DNA of 64,000 bases, taken from assembly GCA_903873485.1 (NCBI GenBank), contig CAIQOO010000175.1, positions 100,932 to 164,931 on the forward strand, given 5' to 3'. Origin of the DNA: an uncultured beta proteobacterium. GTDB lineage: Bacteria; Pseudomonadota; Gammaproteobacteria; Burkholderiales; Burkholderiaceae_C. Every line of letters begins with the position of its first letter. Position 1 is the stretch's first letter. This document shows, one piece after another, positions 45,309 to 56,029 of the stretch. The notes under the pieces are model-generated. The model ran no database searches, was not told the origin of the DNA, and was given only the letters and a program-made list of their open reading frames with translations. Made by a program: the position numbers and the translations under genes.

Positions 45309-45728
45309 AGGTAATTTCCAGGGTAAATGAACAAATTATTGTATTGCCCCGGCAGACCTTGCCAGTTGCCTGGCCAGGGTCGGCTGCCAATTTCCGGGCT
45401 GTCAGGGGTCTGAGCCACGCGTCTTGCCCGCCAGACATCGGTGCCATGCCCATCCAGAGCTGCCAAAGTACTATAAAATAAATAGCTATTCAGGCAATAC
45501 CATCAAGGGCCAGATGTCAAAATTGCTTGAATCATCACGATTTCTCCATGCCATTGACCGTCGCCACTGCATCGCAGCGGCTACCGGTGGCGCGGTTTCA
45601 TCTGTTTTATGCTCCGGTGGCAGGCAGCAGCCCGGCGCTGTCTGCGGCAAGCGAATGCCAGCATGTTGCCGGTCACTTGGCCACCATCGAACCCGGTTTT
45701 TCAACGTTGATTTTTTAAAGGAATTGAG
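45309..45728. other. 420-bp intergenic region with one repeat
   Basis: Carries the serC promoter side (minus) and the leader of the hypothetical gene at 45729 (plus). Repeat copy 6 is at 45472-45530. Short open frames in 45527-45718 lack convincing starts or family wording. Nothing else is recognised. Confidence 0.5.
45472..45530 (+). repeat. AGCGCTTG-family repeat, copy 6 (degenerate)
   Basis: Reads ATAGCTATTCAGGCAATAC, then ATCAAGGGCCAGATG in an AT-rich setting. The head and the AAGGGC core are kept; the middle is diverged. Confidence 0.5.
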
Positions 45729-46199
45729 ATGCGCAAACGAATCATCCCGGCGGCTCGGTCAGATGCCGAGCCACTTGACAACTGGCTCAATCTGGACGCG
45801 CTGGCTGAAGTGGAGCTCACGTCAGAAGATGTGGCCTATCCGATTGAAGCGGCCCTGCTGCCCGGTCAGGCATCGGGCTGGCGTGCAGCAGGAGCCGGAA
45901 CACAAACCATCCGGCTGCTGTTTGCCCAGCCGCAGGCGCTGCGGCGCATCTGGCTGCATTTTGTCGAAAGTGGCATGCAGCGCACGCAAGAATATGTGCT
46001 GCGCTGGTCGCCCGATGGCGGACAGACCTTTCACGATGTGGTGCGGCAGCAGTGGAATTTCAGTCCTGAAGGTGTCACCTCCGAGCTCGAAGACCATCGT
46101 GTCGAACTCCCTGCCGTGACGGTGCTTGAACTGACCATCCATCCCGACATCGGTGCCAGCGCGGCAGTCGCCTCGCTGGCGGCCTGGCGGCTGGCCTGA
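45729..46199 (+). CDS. conserved-looking hypothetical protein, beta-sandwich-like
   Basis: A 156-aa soluble protein with no signal peptide or membrane segment. AAAGGA lies six bases before the ATG. Alternating hydrophobic stretches (TIRLLFAQPQALRRIWLHFVE, YVLRWSPDGGQTFHDVVRQQ, TVLELTIHPDIGASAAVASL) resemble a discoidin/galactose-binding beta sandwich, a structural guess only. I do not recognise the family and neighbours give no clue. Confidence 0.65.
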   Translation: MRKRIIPAARSDAEPLDNWLNLDALAEVELTSEDVAYPIEAALLPGQASGWRAAGAGTQTIRLLFAQPQALRRIWLHFVESGMQRTQEYVLRWSPDGGQTFHDVVRQQWNFSPEGVTSELEDHRVELPAVTVLELTIHPDIGASAAVASLAAWRLA

Positions 46200-46358
46200 G
46201 CGCTCAAGATATTTCTGTCTGCCAACGGCGCCGCAAGCCGATATACAACTGAGGCAGGCCATCTGATTTGTCAAAGGGTTCGACAGCCCGGACAAAGGCG
46301 CTCTTTTTGCGCTTTTGCAATGGTCTGCCAGGATGAAAATTTGGCAGAGGCAAAAATC

Positions 46359-46544
46359 ATGGATACATGGAAACGGTTGACACGACTGGCACTGATGGTG
46401 GCCATCATCTTGGTTGGGCAAGTGGTCATCCTCGGGCAAATCATGGCGGTGCTCGTACTTGAGTTCCTGGTGCTGGCATTGCAGCAATACTGCAAGCTGC
46501 TGGTCATGGGCCGGCAACACCAGGCCGCGACCATCGGCCCGTGA
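46359..46544 (+). CDS. small membrane protein coupled to the nitroreductase gene
   Basis: A 61-aa protein: a basic start (MDTWKRLTRL) followed by about 35 strongly hydrophobic residues (ALMVAIILVGQVVILGQIMA and on), enough for one long or two short membrane helices, and a polar tail. GAGG stands upstream. Its TGA overlaps the nitroreductase ATG (TGATG), indicating coupling and arguing that it is translated. No family recognised. Confidence 0.55.
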   Translation: MDTWKRLTRLALMVAIILVGQVVILGQIMAVLVLEFLVLALQQYCKLLVMGRQHQAATIGP

Positions 46545-47143
46545 TGCAAGCTGCCGACAAGCTGCCAACTGATGAGGCCAGTTTTGCGCTGACCCTGATC
46601 ACCTCGCGGCAAACCATTTTGCCGCGGCGGCTGACCGAACCCGGCCCCGCTGCAGTACAAGTCAACACCCTGTTTCGGGCGGCGGCGGCCGCGCCAGACC
46701 ACGGCCTGATCCGGCCCTGGCGTTTTGTGCTGGTGCCGTCAGACCGGCGTGCCGCAGTGGCCGAGGGGTTTGCCCAGGCGCTGCTTGAACGCGATGCCGC
46801 CGCCACCTCCGAGCAGGTGGCGCAAGCCCGCGAGAAAGCCTTCCGTGCGCCGTTTCTGGCGCTGGCGATTGCCCGCCTGGGTCCGTGCCAGCCTGACATT
46901 GATCCGCTGGAGCGCATGGTGTCGGTAGGGGCGGCCATCCAGAATATATTGCTGGCAGCGCACGGCATGGGTTTTGGCAGCAGTTTGACCAGCGGGCAGG
47001 CGATGCGCTCGGCGGCACTGCGTCGGCTCTTTCAACTGGCCGAGGGTGAACAGGCAGTGTGCTGCATCAACATCGGCACCGCCCACCAGCGTCGACCGGC
47101 GCGGCTGCACCCGGATGTCAGCACCTTTGTCAGCAGCCTGTAA
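46544..47143 (+). CDS. nitroreductase family protein (YdjA-like)
   Basis: A 199-aa FMN enzyme of the nitroreductase fold. SRQTILPRRLTEPGP and LFRAAAAAPDHGLIRPWRFVLV match the minimal YdjA-type subgroup (FMN phosphate and ring contacts), with SVGAAIQNILLAAHGMGFGSSLTSG near the dimer interface. It likely reduces quinones or nitro compounds with NAD(P)H; the substrate is unknown. A GTG three bases upstream could also start it. Confidence 0.88.
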   Translation: MQAADKLPTDEASFALTLITSRQTILPRRLTEPGPAAVQVNTLFRAAAAAPDHGLIRPWRFVLVPSDRRAAVAEGFAQALLERDAAATSEQVAQAREKAFRAPFLALAIARLGPCQPDIDPLERMVSVGAAIQNILLAAHGMGFGSSLTSGQAMRSAALRRLFQLAEGEQAVCCINIGTAHQRRPARLHPDVSTFVSSL

Positions 47144-47234
47144 CGGCAGCGACGGCAGCGGTTGCGTCCATCACCTGGCGGGCGTTGCCTGATGCTGCGG
47201 TCGGGTGCTGCCCGATTACCGGCAAAATGACGCC

Positions 47235-48659
47235 ATGCCACATATTGCCTGCGCGCCTGCTTCAGCGGATTGCCCGCTGCCCGATCCAAGCCGTTTTTTG
47301 CCGCCTGACGATTCGCAGCGCAGCATGCTGCACAACGAGGTCCATGCCCGACCGGCAGCGCGCATCCGCCTGCCAGCGCTGATCATCGACATTGCCGTGC
47401 TGCATCAGGGGGTGACGCCCGACATGGTTTGTACCCACCTGCGGCAACTGCCGGGCCAGGCCGCGCTGACACCTGAGCACCTGCAAGACAACTTTCTGCG
47501 CCTGCGCCTGGATTGCTGCAGCGTCAAGTGGGAGCATCACAGCGAGTTCACCCGCTATTCGATCGTGTTGCCGTTGCCTGACCAGGCACTGCTGGGAGTG
47601 GCCGAGCCGGACCTGCTGGTGCAACTGCCGCTGCCGGCCAACTGGCTGCGGCAGATTCCGGGGCGCACCGTGTCGGCGGTGCAACTGGCCATGCTCAACG
47701 CGCCGCTCGACGACCCGCAAAACCTGATGGCGCAGGCCATGACCTGGCTGGGTGCCAAGAGCGTGGTGGCATCGCTGATGGGCAGCAATGCGCTCAATGG
47801 GGTAGAGCAGGGCGCTGTGCCTGCCGGTCTGCCGGGCTACCGCCATCCACTTGGCCACTCTTGGGTACTGACCCAGTTTCAACTGCAAGCCGATGGTTTT
47901 GAGCGCATGCTGGTGATTGCCCCTGAAGGCACCAGCCAGACCCGGGCTGGCCGAATTGCCGGGCGGCTGCTGGAGCTTGAAACCTACCGCCTGATGGCGC
48001 TGCGTGGCCTGCCGGTGGCCAAGTCGCTCGGGCCGCTGCTGTCGCAGGCTGAAAACGCGCTGGCCAGCATCACCGCGCGGCTGGAAAGCAAGAGTGCTTC
48101 GGACCAGGAACTGCTCGACACCCTGGTGTCGCTGGCCGCCGGGGTTGAGCGTGCCATTGCCGAAAACGTCTATCGCTTTGCCGCCACCCAGGCCTACGCC
48201 ACCCTGGTCGGCCAGCGCATCGCCGAACTGCGCGAAAAAGCCATTCCCGGCACCCAGATGATTGGCGAATTCATGCAGCGCCGCCTGTCGCCGGCCATGG
48301 CCACGGTGGCGGCGACCGAGCGCCGGCTGGCCTCGCTGTCAGAACGGGTGGCGCGCACCAGCGACCTGCTGCGCACCCGGGTCGATATTGCCACCGAGCT
48401 GCAAAACCAGCAGTTGCTGGAAAAACTCGGTCGTGGCCAAGAGCTGCAATTGCGCCTGCAAAGCACCGTCGAAGGCCTGTCGATTGCCGCCATTTCGTAT
48501 TACGTGATCAGCCTGCTGCTGTATGGCGGCAAGGCCCTCAAAGCAGCCGGTGTGCCGGTCAACCCCGAGATGGCAGCGGGCGCGCTGGTGCCGCTGGTGC
48601 TATGGCTGGTGTGGCGCACCACCCGGCGCATTCACGCCAAACTGCATGCTGGGCACTGA
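47235..48659 (+). CDS. DUF3422 family membrane protein
   Basis: A 474-aa protein of the DUF3422 family: LHNEVHARPAARIRLPA near the N-terminus, a long central part, a predicted coiled-coil region (ERRLASLSERVARTSDLLRT, IATELQNQQLLEKLGRGQEL), and two C-terminal membrane helices (IAAISYYVISLLLYGGKALK and AGALVPLVLWLVWRT). The N-terminal bulk is probably cytoplasmic. Function unknown. The ATG at 47235 precedes MPHIACAPASA; ten further codons upstream lack support. Confidence 0.85.
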   Translation: MPHIACAPASADCPLPDPSRFLPPDDSQRSMLHNEVHARPAARIRLPALIIDIAVLHQGVTPDMVCTHLRQLPGQAALTPEHLQDNFLRLRLDCCSVKWEHHSEFTRYSIVLPLPDQALLGVAEPDLLVQLPLPANWLRQIPGRTVSAVQLAMLNAPLDDPQNLMAQAMTWLGAKSVVASLMGSNALNGVEQGAVPAGLPGYRHPLGHSWVLTQFQLQADGFERMLVIAPEGTSQTRAGRIAGRLLELETYRLMALRGLPVAKSLGPLLSQAENALASITARLESKSASDQELLDTLVSLAAGVERAIAENVYRFAATQAYATLVGQRIAELREKAIPGTQMIGEFMQRRLSPAMATVAATERRLASLSERVARTSDLLRTRVDIATELQNQQLLEKLGRGQELQLRLQSTVEGLSIAAISYYVISLLLYGGKALKAAGVPVNPEMAAGALVPLVLWLVWRTTRRIHAKLHAGH

Positions 48660-48666
48660 ATTGCTG

Positions 48667-48730
48667 TTTATATAAGAAATATGGCTCCAGCCCTTATGGG
48701 TAGTGCGCAAGCAGCTATATAAAATATAGC
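48667..48730 (-). repeat. AGCGCTTG-family repeat, copy 7
   Basis: Minus-strand reading: ATAGCTGCTTGCGCAC, then ATAAGGGCTGGAGCC and an AT-rich flank. It begins a few bases after the DUF3422 stop. Confidence 0.8.
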
Positions 48731-48962
48731 AAAAGAAGGCTGTTTGAGCGGATTCCGGGGGTCACTTTTTCTTGCGCTGCAGCCGTAAAGCAGCAGTCGA
48801 ACCGACAGCAACGACAGCAAGGGCAGAAACAGTGTGAAGATCGGTGGCTGGCGTTTCAAATTATTAACCAACCAGTCGTTCAGGTTGTCAAGCAACTCCG
48901 GCAATACTGTACCGAATCGTGATCTGATTCCAATAGCACGACACTGTGGTAAGAGCGTTATC

Positions 48963-49019
48963 AAAAAAATAGCTGCTAGCGCTTGCTGTGTATGGGCTAC
49001 AGGCTTATTTTCCATATAA
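48963..49019 (+). repeat. AGCGCTTG-family repeat, copy 8
   Basis: Reads ATAGCTGCTAGCGCTTG, then TATGGGCTACAGGC and an AT-rich tail. Opposite in orientation to copy 7, 233 bp away. Confidence 0.8.
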
Positions 49020-49078
49020 AACAGGCTTGGCGGCTGGTCGGTGCTGTGATCGGCTACTCGCGGTAGCCCGCTGAATTG

Positions 49079-49151
49079 GGGTCGGATCCCAATTCGGGAA
49101 TGGCTGGGTGAATTTAGGCGCTGGCTAAGGGGCTAAATTGGGATCCGACCC
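49079..49151. repeat. long inverted repeat, REP-like
   Basis: A 16-bp perfect inverted repeat GGGTCGGATCCCAATT (49079-49094) and its complement (49136-49151) enclose 41 bp. Palindromes of this style (GGGTC...GACCC) often accompany REP-associated tyrosine transposases, but none is in the window. Confidence 0.65.
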
Positions 49152-49215
49152 TAAACCAGCTACCGACTTTTGTGATCTGGGCGTTATGAGACAAGCTGAG
49201 AGAAGGAAAAGCTGA

Positions 49216-49238
49216 GAAAAGGGTAGCGTCCCCTTTTC
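49216..49238. repeat. hairpin GAAAAGGG/CCCTTTTC downstream of vapC
   Basis: An 8-bp stem (49216-49223 with 49231-49238) around the loop TAGCGTC, followed by further T/C-rich sequence. It lies 28 bp downstream of the vapC stop, so it could end that transcript, or be another REP-like unit. Confidence 0.5.
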
Positions 49239-49265
49239 CCTCTTTTCCCTTTTCCCCGTCACACC

Positions 49266-49661
49266 TCACAAAAGACGTGCTGACTGTCCCTGTGCGGTAA
49301 GCAAGGCAACCGCCTGTCGATCAAAAGAGACGAAGGTTTCCCCACCGAGCCAGTTTCCCTCGTAGGCAATAACACCGTCAGCGAAATCACCACCCGCATC
49401 CAGCATCGACAAGCCCGCTTCGACAGCGGGACGGTTCATCTCGACGTTGTTGCAAACCAGCAGCGCACGAATGGCGCTGGCCGCATCAGCAGGCCCGAGG
49501 CGATAGACCCGCAGCAGCACCCACACCAATTCGCAAAGGCACGGCAGCGCGATGGCGATCAATTCGGCATCCATCAAGACCTTGGCTGCCACAGCAGCCT
49601 GTGCCGGGTCGTCGCCCATCACGGCACGAACCAAAACATTGGTATCAACCGCAAGCTTCAT
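49266..49661 (-). CDS. vapC: VapC-type PIN-domain toxin
   Basis: A 131-aa PIN-domain ribonuclease. Acidic residues of the active site are visible: MKLAVDTNVLVRAVMGDD (Asp6), CELVWVL (Glu), GGDFADGVIAYEG and FVSFDRQA (Asp residues). It would cleave RNA when its antitoxin is degraded. Its ATG overlaps the antitoxin stop by 4 bases (49658-49661), the standard antitoxin-first arrangement. It sits in a repeat-rich zone. Confidence 0.9.
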   Translation of the reverse strand: MKLAVDTNVLVRAVMGDDPAQAAVAAKVLMDAELIAIALPCLCELVWVLLRVYRLGPADAASAIRALLVCNNVEMNRPAVEAGLSMLDAGGDFADGVIAYEGNWLGGETFVSFDRQAVALLTAQGQSARLL

Positions 49662-49921
49662 TTTTTGTCAGCCCGAGCTTGCGACCAGCCATCCGCCGTC
49701 GCCTCGCTGATTTCGTCAAGGCTGGCAACTTTATCGGTACGGCCTGCAAGCAAACCAACGAAGCTGTCCATCGTGCCCTTGGGTCGAACTGCCTTGAGCA
49801 TGCCGCGTCCGTCTGGCAATAAGTCAAGCTCGATTCTTTCCCCGGGCTTGATGCCAAGGTGTTGCAGCACGTCCTTTCTGAACGTCACTTGCCCTCGTGC
49901 GGTTACTGTCAATGTGTTCAT
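49658..49921 (-). CDS. vapB: AbrB/SpoVT-type antitoxin
   Basis: An 87-aa antitoxin. The swapped-hairpin AbrB domain is MNTLTVTARGQVTFRKDVLQ with HLGIKPGERIELDLLPDGR; the C-terminal part (MDSFVGLLAGRTDKVASLDE) would wrap the toxin. ATG at 49921 is preferred over 49957 because the AbrB fold begins MNTLTVTARGQ. The pair probably represses its own promoter, just upstream. Confidence 0.9.
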   Translation of the reverse strand: MNTLTVTARGQVTFRKDVLQHLGIKPGERIELDLLPDGRGMLKAVRPKGTMDSFVGLLAGRTDKVASLDEISEATADGWSQARADKK

Positions 49922-49946
49922 TGGATGTTCTTTGCACTCACTGAAT

Positions 49947-50393
49947 TTACTTGCCAAAATTGTAAGGCTCTATTGCATTATCTGGCCCGAGCAAGCGCGC
50001 CAGTTGCGCCAGCGTCAGCGGAAACGGCTGGCCCCAGTGCTGCAAATGCCGCTCATTGACCAGCCGTGCTAGCCCGCTTCTGTTGAGCCGGGGCGGATCG
50101 CCCTTGAGCCCCAGGCGTTTGAAGTCGCCAAACTGGGTGTCGAGCAGTTCACACACCAGCCCGAGTGCCAGCGCACGGTAGCGCATGTTCTGCTCGGTCT
50201 TGCTGTGTGCGGCAATGCGACCGAACTCGCGGGCCTGGGCCAGGTCGTAATGCGCAATCGCCAGCTCGGCCTGACTTGCCGCCAGTGCATCAGTCAGATC
50301 CTGTATGTCGTGCCCAAGATTTGCCTTTGAAAACGCATCCTGTGTGCTGAGCAGGCTGACCGCCTGGTTTATAACAAAATAAGCCTCCAGCCC
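49947..50393 (-). pseudogene. 5'-truncated hypothetical gene abutting a repeat
   Basis: The minus-strand frame is open for 149 codons and reads like protein throughout (AHYDLAQAREFGRIAAHSK, ALALGLVCELLDTQFGDFKR, SGLARLVNERHLQHWGQPF). The only start codon is the ATG at 50186, leaving 79 aa, while protein-like sequence continues ~60 codons upstream to repeat copy 9, where the frame meets a stop. The repeat seems to mark the point where the 5' end was lost. Family not recognised. Confidence 0.55.
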
Positions 50394-50429
50394 TTATCCA
50401 TCAAGCGCTGATAGCTCTGTTTTTTATAG
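50369..50429 (-). repeat. AGCGCTTG-family repeat, copy 9
   Basis: Minus-strand reading: AGAGCTATCAGCGCTTG, then ATAAGGGCTGGAGGC and TTATTTTGTTATAA. It lies between the acs stop and the truncated gene. Confidence 0.85.
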
Positions 50430-50431
50430 CG

Positions 50432-52429
<1,998 letters not shown>

Positions 52430-52559
52430 AGATAAATCTCCTCTAGTTAAAAGAATGCCGGGGCTTAATGTCTAGGCTGGTACTTACAGGCTACTGACTG
52501 ACATTCGATCGACACAGTGCGCCATTAAAATCGGTATCAACTTAACCACACTTATATAA

Positions 52560-53162
52560 ATGTCTTCTCCTACACCACCGGCCAGAGGCCCGATGCGCCC
52601 GATTCCCCGTTTCATCTTTGCCAGCCGCTGGCTTCAGTTGCCCCTGTATCTTGGCCTGATTGCAGCACAGGGTGTCTATGTGTTCCATTTTTGGGTCGAG
52701 CTGACGCATCTGCTCGAAGCCGCCTTTGGCAATCAGACGGCACTGCAGGCGCTGGTGACCAGCATGGGCTATCGATCAGATGTGCCGGTGACCTCGCTCA
52801 ACGAGACCATCATCATGCTGGTGGTGCTGGCGTTGATTGACGTGGTGATGATCTCCAACCTGCTGATCATGGTGATCGTGGGGGGTTATGAAACCTTTGT
52901 ATCGCGCATGGACCTCGAAGGCCACCCTGACCAGCCCGAGTGGCTCAGCCACGTCAACGCTTCGGTGCTGAAGGTCAAGCTGGCCACCGCCATCATCGGC
53001 ATCAGCTCGATTCACCTGCTTAAAACCTTCATCAATGCCGCCAATTACGACGAAAAGGTGTTGATTGCCCAGACTGGCATTCACATCACCTTTTTGCTCT
53101 CGGCCATGGCGATTGCCTTTACTGACAAGCTGATGTCTCGTCCGTCCTCTTCGTCGCACTGA
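52560..53162 (+). CDS. YqhA-like membrane protein (UPF0114)
   Basis: A 200-aa membrane protein of the YqhA/UPF0114 family: [21 protein letters not shown] at the N-terminus, [35 protein letters not shown] and a last helix near residues 170-190. Three or four membrane helices; function unknown. No ribosome site precedes the ATG at 52560; an ATG at 52593 ([11 protein letters not shown]), preceded by AGAGG, is a good alternative. It precedes the mrp operon by 71 bp. Confidence 0.88.
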   Translation: MSSPTPPARGPMRPIPRFIFASRWLQLPLYLGLIAAQGVYVFHFWVELTHLLEAAFGNQTALQALVTSMGYRSDVPVTSLNETIIMLVVLALIDVVMISNLLIMVIVGGYETFVSRMDLEGHPDQPEWLSHVNASVLKVKLATAIIGISSIHLLKTFINAANYDEKVLIAQTGIHITFLLSAMAIAFTDKLMSRPSSSSH

Positions 53163-53233
53163 ATCCCCAAAGCCACGCGTGAGTTGGCCCGGCGAATGCG
53201 CATGCACGGCGCTTAATCGCCCACAATGTCGCC

Positions 53234-56029
53234 ATGACTTTGTTGTTGGCCACCCTGACACCCTTGCTTGGCGCTGCGTTGGTGGCGCTGATGGCGCGGC
53301 ACGGCCGCACGGCAAGCGCCTGGAGTGCCGCCGCCGTCACCCTGTCGGCGCTGCTGCTGTTGCTGCCGCAGATGGCCGGGGTTTTTGCTGGCACCACCAC
53401 AGTTGAGCGCTGGCGCTGGATGCCGGCTGCCGGGCTGGATCTGGCTTTTCGCATGGATGGGCTGGGTTTGCTGTTTGTGCTGCTGATTCTGATGATCGGC
53501 CTGCTGGTGATTCTTTATGCCCATTACTACTTGGCGGAGCAGGACAGCCTGAGCCGGCTGTATGCCTGTCTGCTGCTGTTCATGGGTTCGATGCTGGGCG
53601 TGGTGCTGTCAGAAAACCTGATTCAACTGCTGATTTTTTGGGAACTGACCAGCCTGTCCTCGTTTTTGCTAATCAATTACTGGCGCCAGCGCGAAGATGC
53701 GCGCCAGGGTGCTTGCATGGCACTGGCGATCACCGGGGCCGGCGGGCTGGCACTGCTGGCGGGCTTTTTGCTTCTGGGCGAGATGGCCGGCAGTTACGAA
53801 CTCACCCAGGTGCTGGCCAGTGGCGATGTGGTGCGGGCCGATCCGCGCTACCGGCCTGCGCTGCTGTTGATTTTGCTGGGCGTGTTCACCAAATCAGCGC
53901 AGTTTCCGTTTCATTTTTGGCTGCCCAACGCGATGGCGGCACCGACACCCGTGTCGGCTTATCTGCATTCGGCCACCATGGTGAAAGCCGGCGTGTTTTT
54001 GCTCGCCCGGCTGTTCCCGGTGCTCTCGGGCACACCAGAGTGGACCGGGTGGGTTGGCGGCATCGGTCTGATCACCTTGTTGATGGGCGCGGTGCTGGCC
54101 TTGTTTCAGCATGATCTCAAGGGTCTGCTGGCTTACTCGACCATCAGCCACTTGGGGCTGATCACGGCCCTGTTTGGCATTGGCACGCCGCTGGCGGCAG
54201 TGGCGGGTGTCTTTCACATCATCAACCATGCGGTCTTCAAGGCGGGGCTGTTCATGGCTGCTGGCATCATCGACCACGAATGCGGCACGCGCGACATGCG
54301 GCGCATCAACGGCCTGTGGAAGTTCATGCCGCATACCGCCCTGCTGGCCATGGTGGCTGCTGCCGCCATGGCGGGGGTGCCGTTGGCCAATGGCTTTTTG
54401 TCCAAGGAAATGTTTTTCGCCGAGGCCGTCACCGTCGGCAGCCAGATGCGCATGGGCTGGCTGCTGCCCGCCGCCGTCACCCTGGCCGGTGTGTTTGCCG
54501 TGGCTTATTCCTGGCGCTTCATTCACGATGTGTTTTTCAATGGTGCGCCGGTCAATCTGCCCAAAACACCGCACGAGCCGCCGCGCTGGATGAGGGTGCC
54601 GGTCGAGATTCTGGCAGCGCTTTGTCTGCTGGTGGGCATTTTTCCGGCGCAAACTGTCGAACCTCTGCTGGCGGTGGCCGCCAGCGCCGTGTTGCAAGGG
54701 CCGCTGCCCGAGCATGACTTGGCCCTTTGGCATGGCTTCAACCCGGCGCTGTGGATGAGCGTGATTGCCCTGGCAGCAGGCAGTTGGCTGTATTGGGCGC
54801 GTCGGCCCTTGTTTGCCTTGCACGACAAGTTGGCAGGCCAGCGCCATGGCCGGGCCATGTTCGAGGCCGTGCAGGAGGGCCTTTTCAGCCTGGCCGGTGC
54901 TGTCACCAGTTGGCTGGATAACCGTTCCTTGCAGCGTCAGGCCGCCTTGTTCATCGCCAGCGCCATTGTGCTGGGTGCTGCCGGCATGCTGCTGGTGCCG
55001 GCACCCCTGACCGGCAGCCGCCCGCTGTTGCCGGTTGATGGGGTCAGCTTGCTGGCGGCGCTGGCGCTGATGCTGGCGGCATTGACTGCCACCGTGCTGC
55101 ATCGGCAGCGGCTCACCGCGCTGATCATCACCGGTGCCGTCGGGCTGATTGTGGCGCTGGTGTTTGTCAAGTTCTCGGCCCCCGATCTGGCGCTGACACA
55201 GCTCGCGGTCGAGGTGGTGACCATTGTGCTGCTGTTGCTGGCGCTGTATTTTTTGCCGGCCACCACGCCATGCGACTCCAGCAGAGGCCAGCGCTGGCGC
55301 GATGGCGGCGTCGCTGTAGCAGCGGGCCTTGGCACGGCTGCCTTGGCTTGGGCGGTGTTGACCCGGCCAGTGGACTCGATTGCCGACTTTTTCATCCAGC
55401 AGAGCGTGCCGGGTGGCGGCGGACACAACGTGGTCAATGTGATTCTGGTGGATTTTCGCGGCTTTGACACCTTTGGCGAAATCACCGTGCTGGCGCTGGC
55501 AGCATTGGGCATCTTTGCCTTGCTGGAAAATCTGCGCCTGCCCGGCCCGACCCATGATGCGCTGGGGCGAGCCTGGGACAAGGACACCCATCCGGTCATC
55601 ATGGCGACCTTTGCCCGCTTGCTGCTGCCGCTGGCGCTGCTGGTGTCGGTGTTTGTCTTTCTGCGTGGCCACAACCTGCCCGGCGGCGGCTTTATTGCCG
55701 GCCTGATCACCGCCATCGCCCTGATCATGCAGTACCTGGCCCATGGGGTGGAATGGATGCACGCCCGCGTGCCGGCGCGCACCCACCCCTGGATCGCTGC
55801 CGGCCTGGTCATGGCGCTGCTTACCGGCGCGGCCAGTTGGGTCTTTGGCCGCCCCTTTTTGACCTCGGCGTTTGGCCACTTTGATTTGCCGCTGGTGGGC
55901 GAACTGGAGCTGGCATCGGCCATGGCTTTCGATCTGGGTGTGTACCTGGTGGTGGTCGGCGCGACGCTGCTGATCCTGATCAATCTTGGCCTGGCCCACC
56001 GCGCCAGTTATGACAAGGCAGCGACTTGA
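53234..56029 (+). CDS. mrpA: Mrp Na+/H+ antiporter subunit A fused to B
   Basis: A 931-aa subunit, NuoL-like, with some 20 membrane segments. LIFWELTSLSSFLLI (essential Glu region), FTKSAQFPFHFWLPNAMAAP, AYLHSATMVKAGVFL (Lys residues of the proton path) and FHIINHAVFKAGLFM are typical. The last ~150 residues (RLLLPLALLVSVFVFLRGHN, FIAGLITAIALIMQYLAHGV) are an MrpB domain, so no separate mrpB exists, as in group 2 operons. The complex exports Na+ (or K+) in exchange for H+. Its stop overlaps mrpC (TGATG). Confidence 0.95.
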   Translation: MTLLLATLTPLLGAALVALMARHGRTASAWSAAAVTLSALLLLLPQMAGVFAGTTTVERWRWMPAAGLDLAFRMDGLGLLFVLLILMIGLLVILYAHYYLAEQDSLSRLYACLLLFMGSMLGVVLSENLIQLLIFWELTSLSSFLLINYWRQREDARQGACMALAITGAGGLALLAGFLLLGEMAGSYELTQVLASGDVVRADPRYRPALLLILLGVFTKSAQFPFHFWLPNAMAAPTPVSAYLHSATMVKAGVFLLARLFPVLSGTPEWTGWVGGIGLITLLMGAVLALFQHDLKGLLAYSTISHLGLITALFGIGTPLAAVAGVFHIINHAVFKAGLFMAAGIIDHECGTRDMRRINGLWKFMPHTALLAMVAAAAMAGVPLANGFLSKEMFFAEAVTVGSQMRMGWLLPAAVTLAGVFAVAYSWRFIHDVFFNGAPVNLPKTPHEPPRWMRVPVEILAALCLLVGIFPAQTVEPLLAVAASAVLQGPLPEHDLALWHGFNPALWMSVIALAAGSWLYWARRPLFALHDKLAGQRHGRAMFEAVQEGLFSLAGAVTSWLDNRSLQRQAALFIASAIVLGAAGMLLVPAPLTGSRPLLPVDGVSLLAALALMLAALTATVLHRQRLTALIITGAVGLIVALVFVKFSAPDLALTQLAVEVVTIVLLLLALYFLPATTPCDSSRGQRWRDGGVAVAAGLGTAALAWAVLTRPVDSIADFFIQQSVPGGGGHNVVNVILVDFRGFDTFGEITVLALAALGIFALLENLRLPGPTHDALGRAWDKDTHPVIMATFARLLLPLALLVSVFVFLRGHNLPGGGFIAGLITAIALIMQYLAHGVEWMHARVPARTHPWIAAGLVMALLTGAASWVFGRPFLTSAFGHFDLPLVGELELASAMAFDLGVYLVVVGATLLILINLGLAHRASYDKAAT

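Larger units (their letters stand above)
48660..49265. other. 606-bp gap made of repeats and palindromes
   Basis: Contains repeat copies 7 and 8 in opposite orientation, a 73-bp inverted-repeat structure (49079-49151) and a G/C-run hairpin (49216-49238). An open frame of 115 codons on the minus strand (48668-49015) begins and ends inside the repeats and is judged non-coding. The zone looks like an insertion hotspot next to vapBC. Confidence 0.6.

Noticed and set aside
45527..45718. 63-codon plus-strand open frame before the hypothetical gene
   Set aside because: Overlaps the repeat edge, lacks a ribosome site and shows no family or membrane features.
45822..46568. 248-codon minus-strand open frame opposite the hypothetical and small membrane protein genes
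   Set aside because: The plus-strand genes have ribosome sites and coupling; the antisense reading has no recognisable features.
48668..49015. 115-codon minus-strand open frame between DUF3422 and vapC
   Set aside because: Both ends lie in repeat copies 7 and 8, no ribosome site is visible, and the residues show no family wording; likely chance.
53894..55999. 701-codon minus-strand open frame opposite mrpA
   Set aside because: Shadow of the real mrpA; Gln/His-rich composition typical of antisense GC-rich frames.
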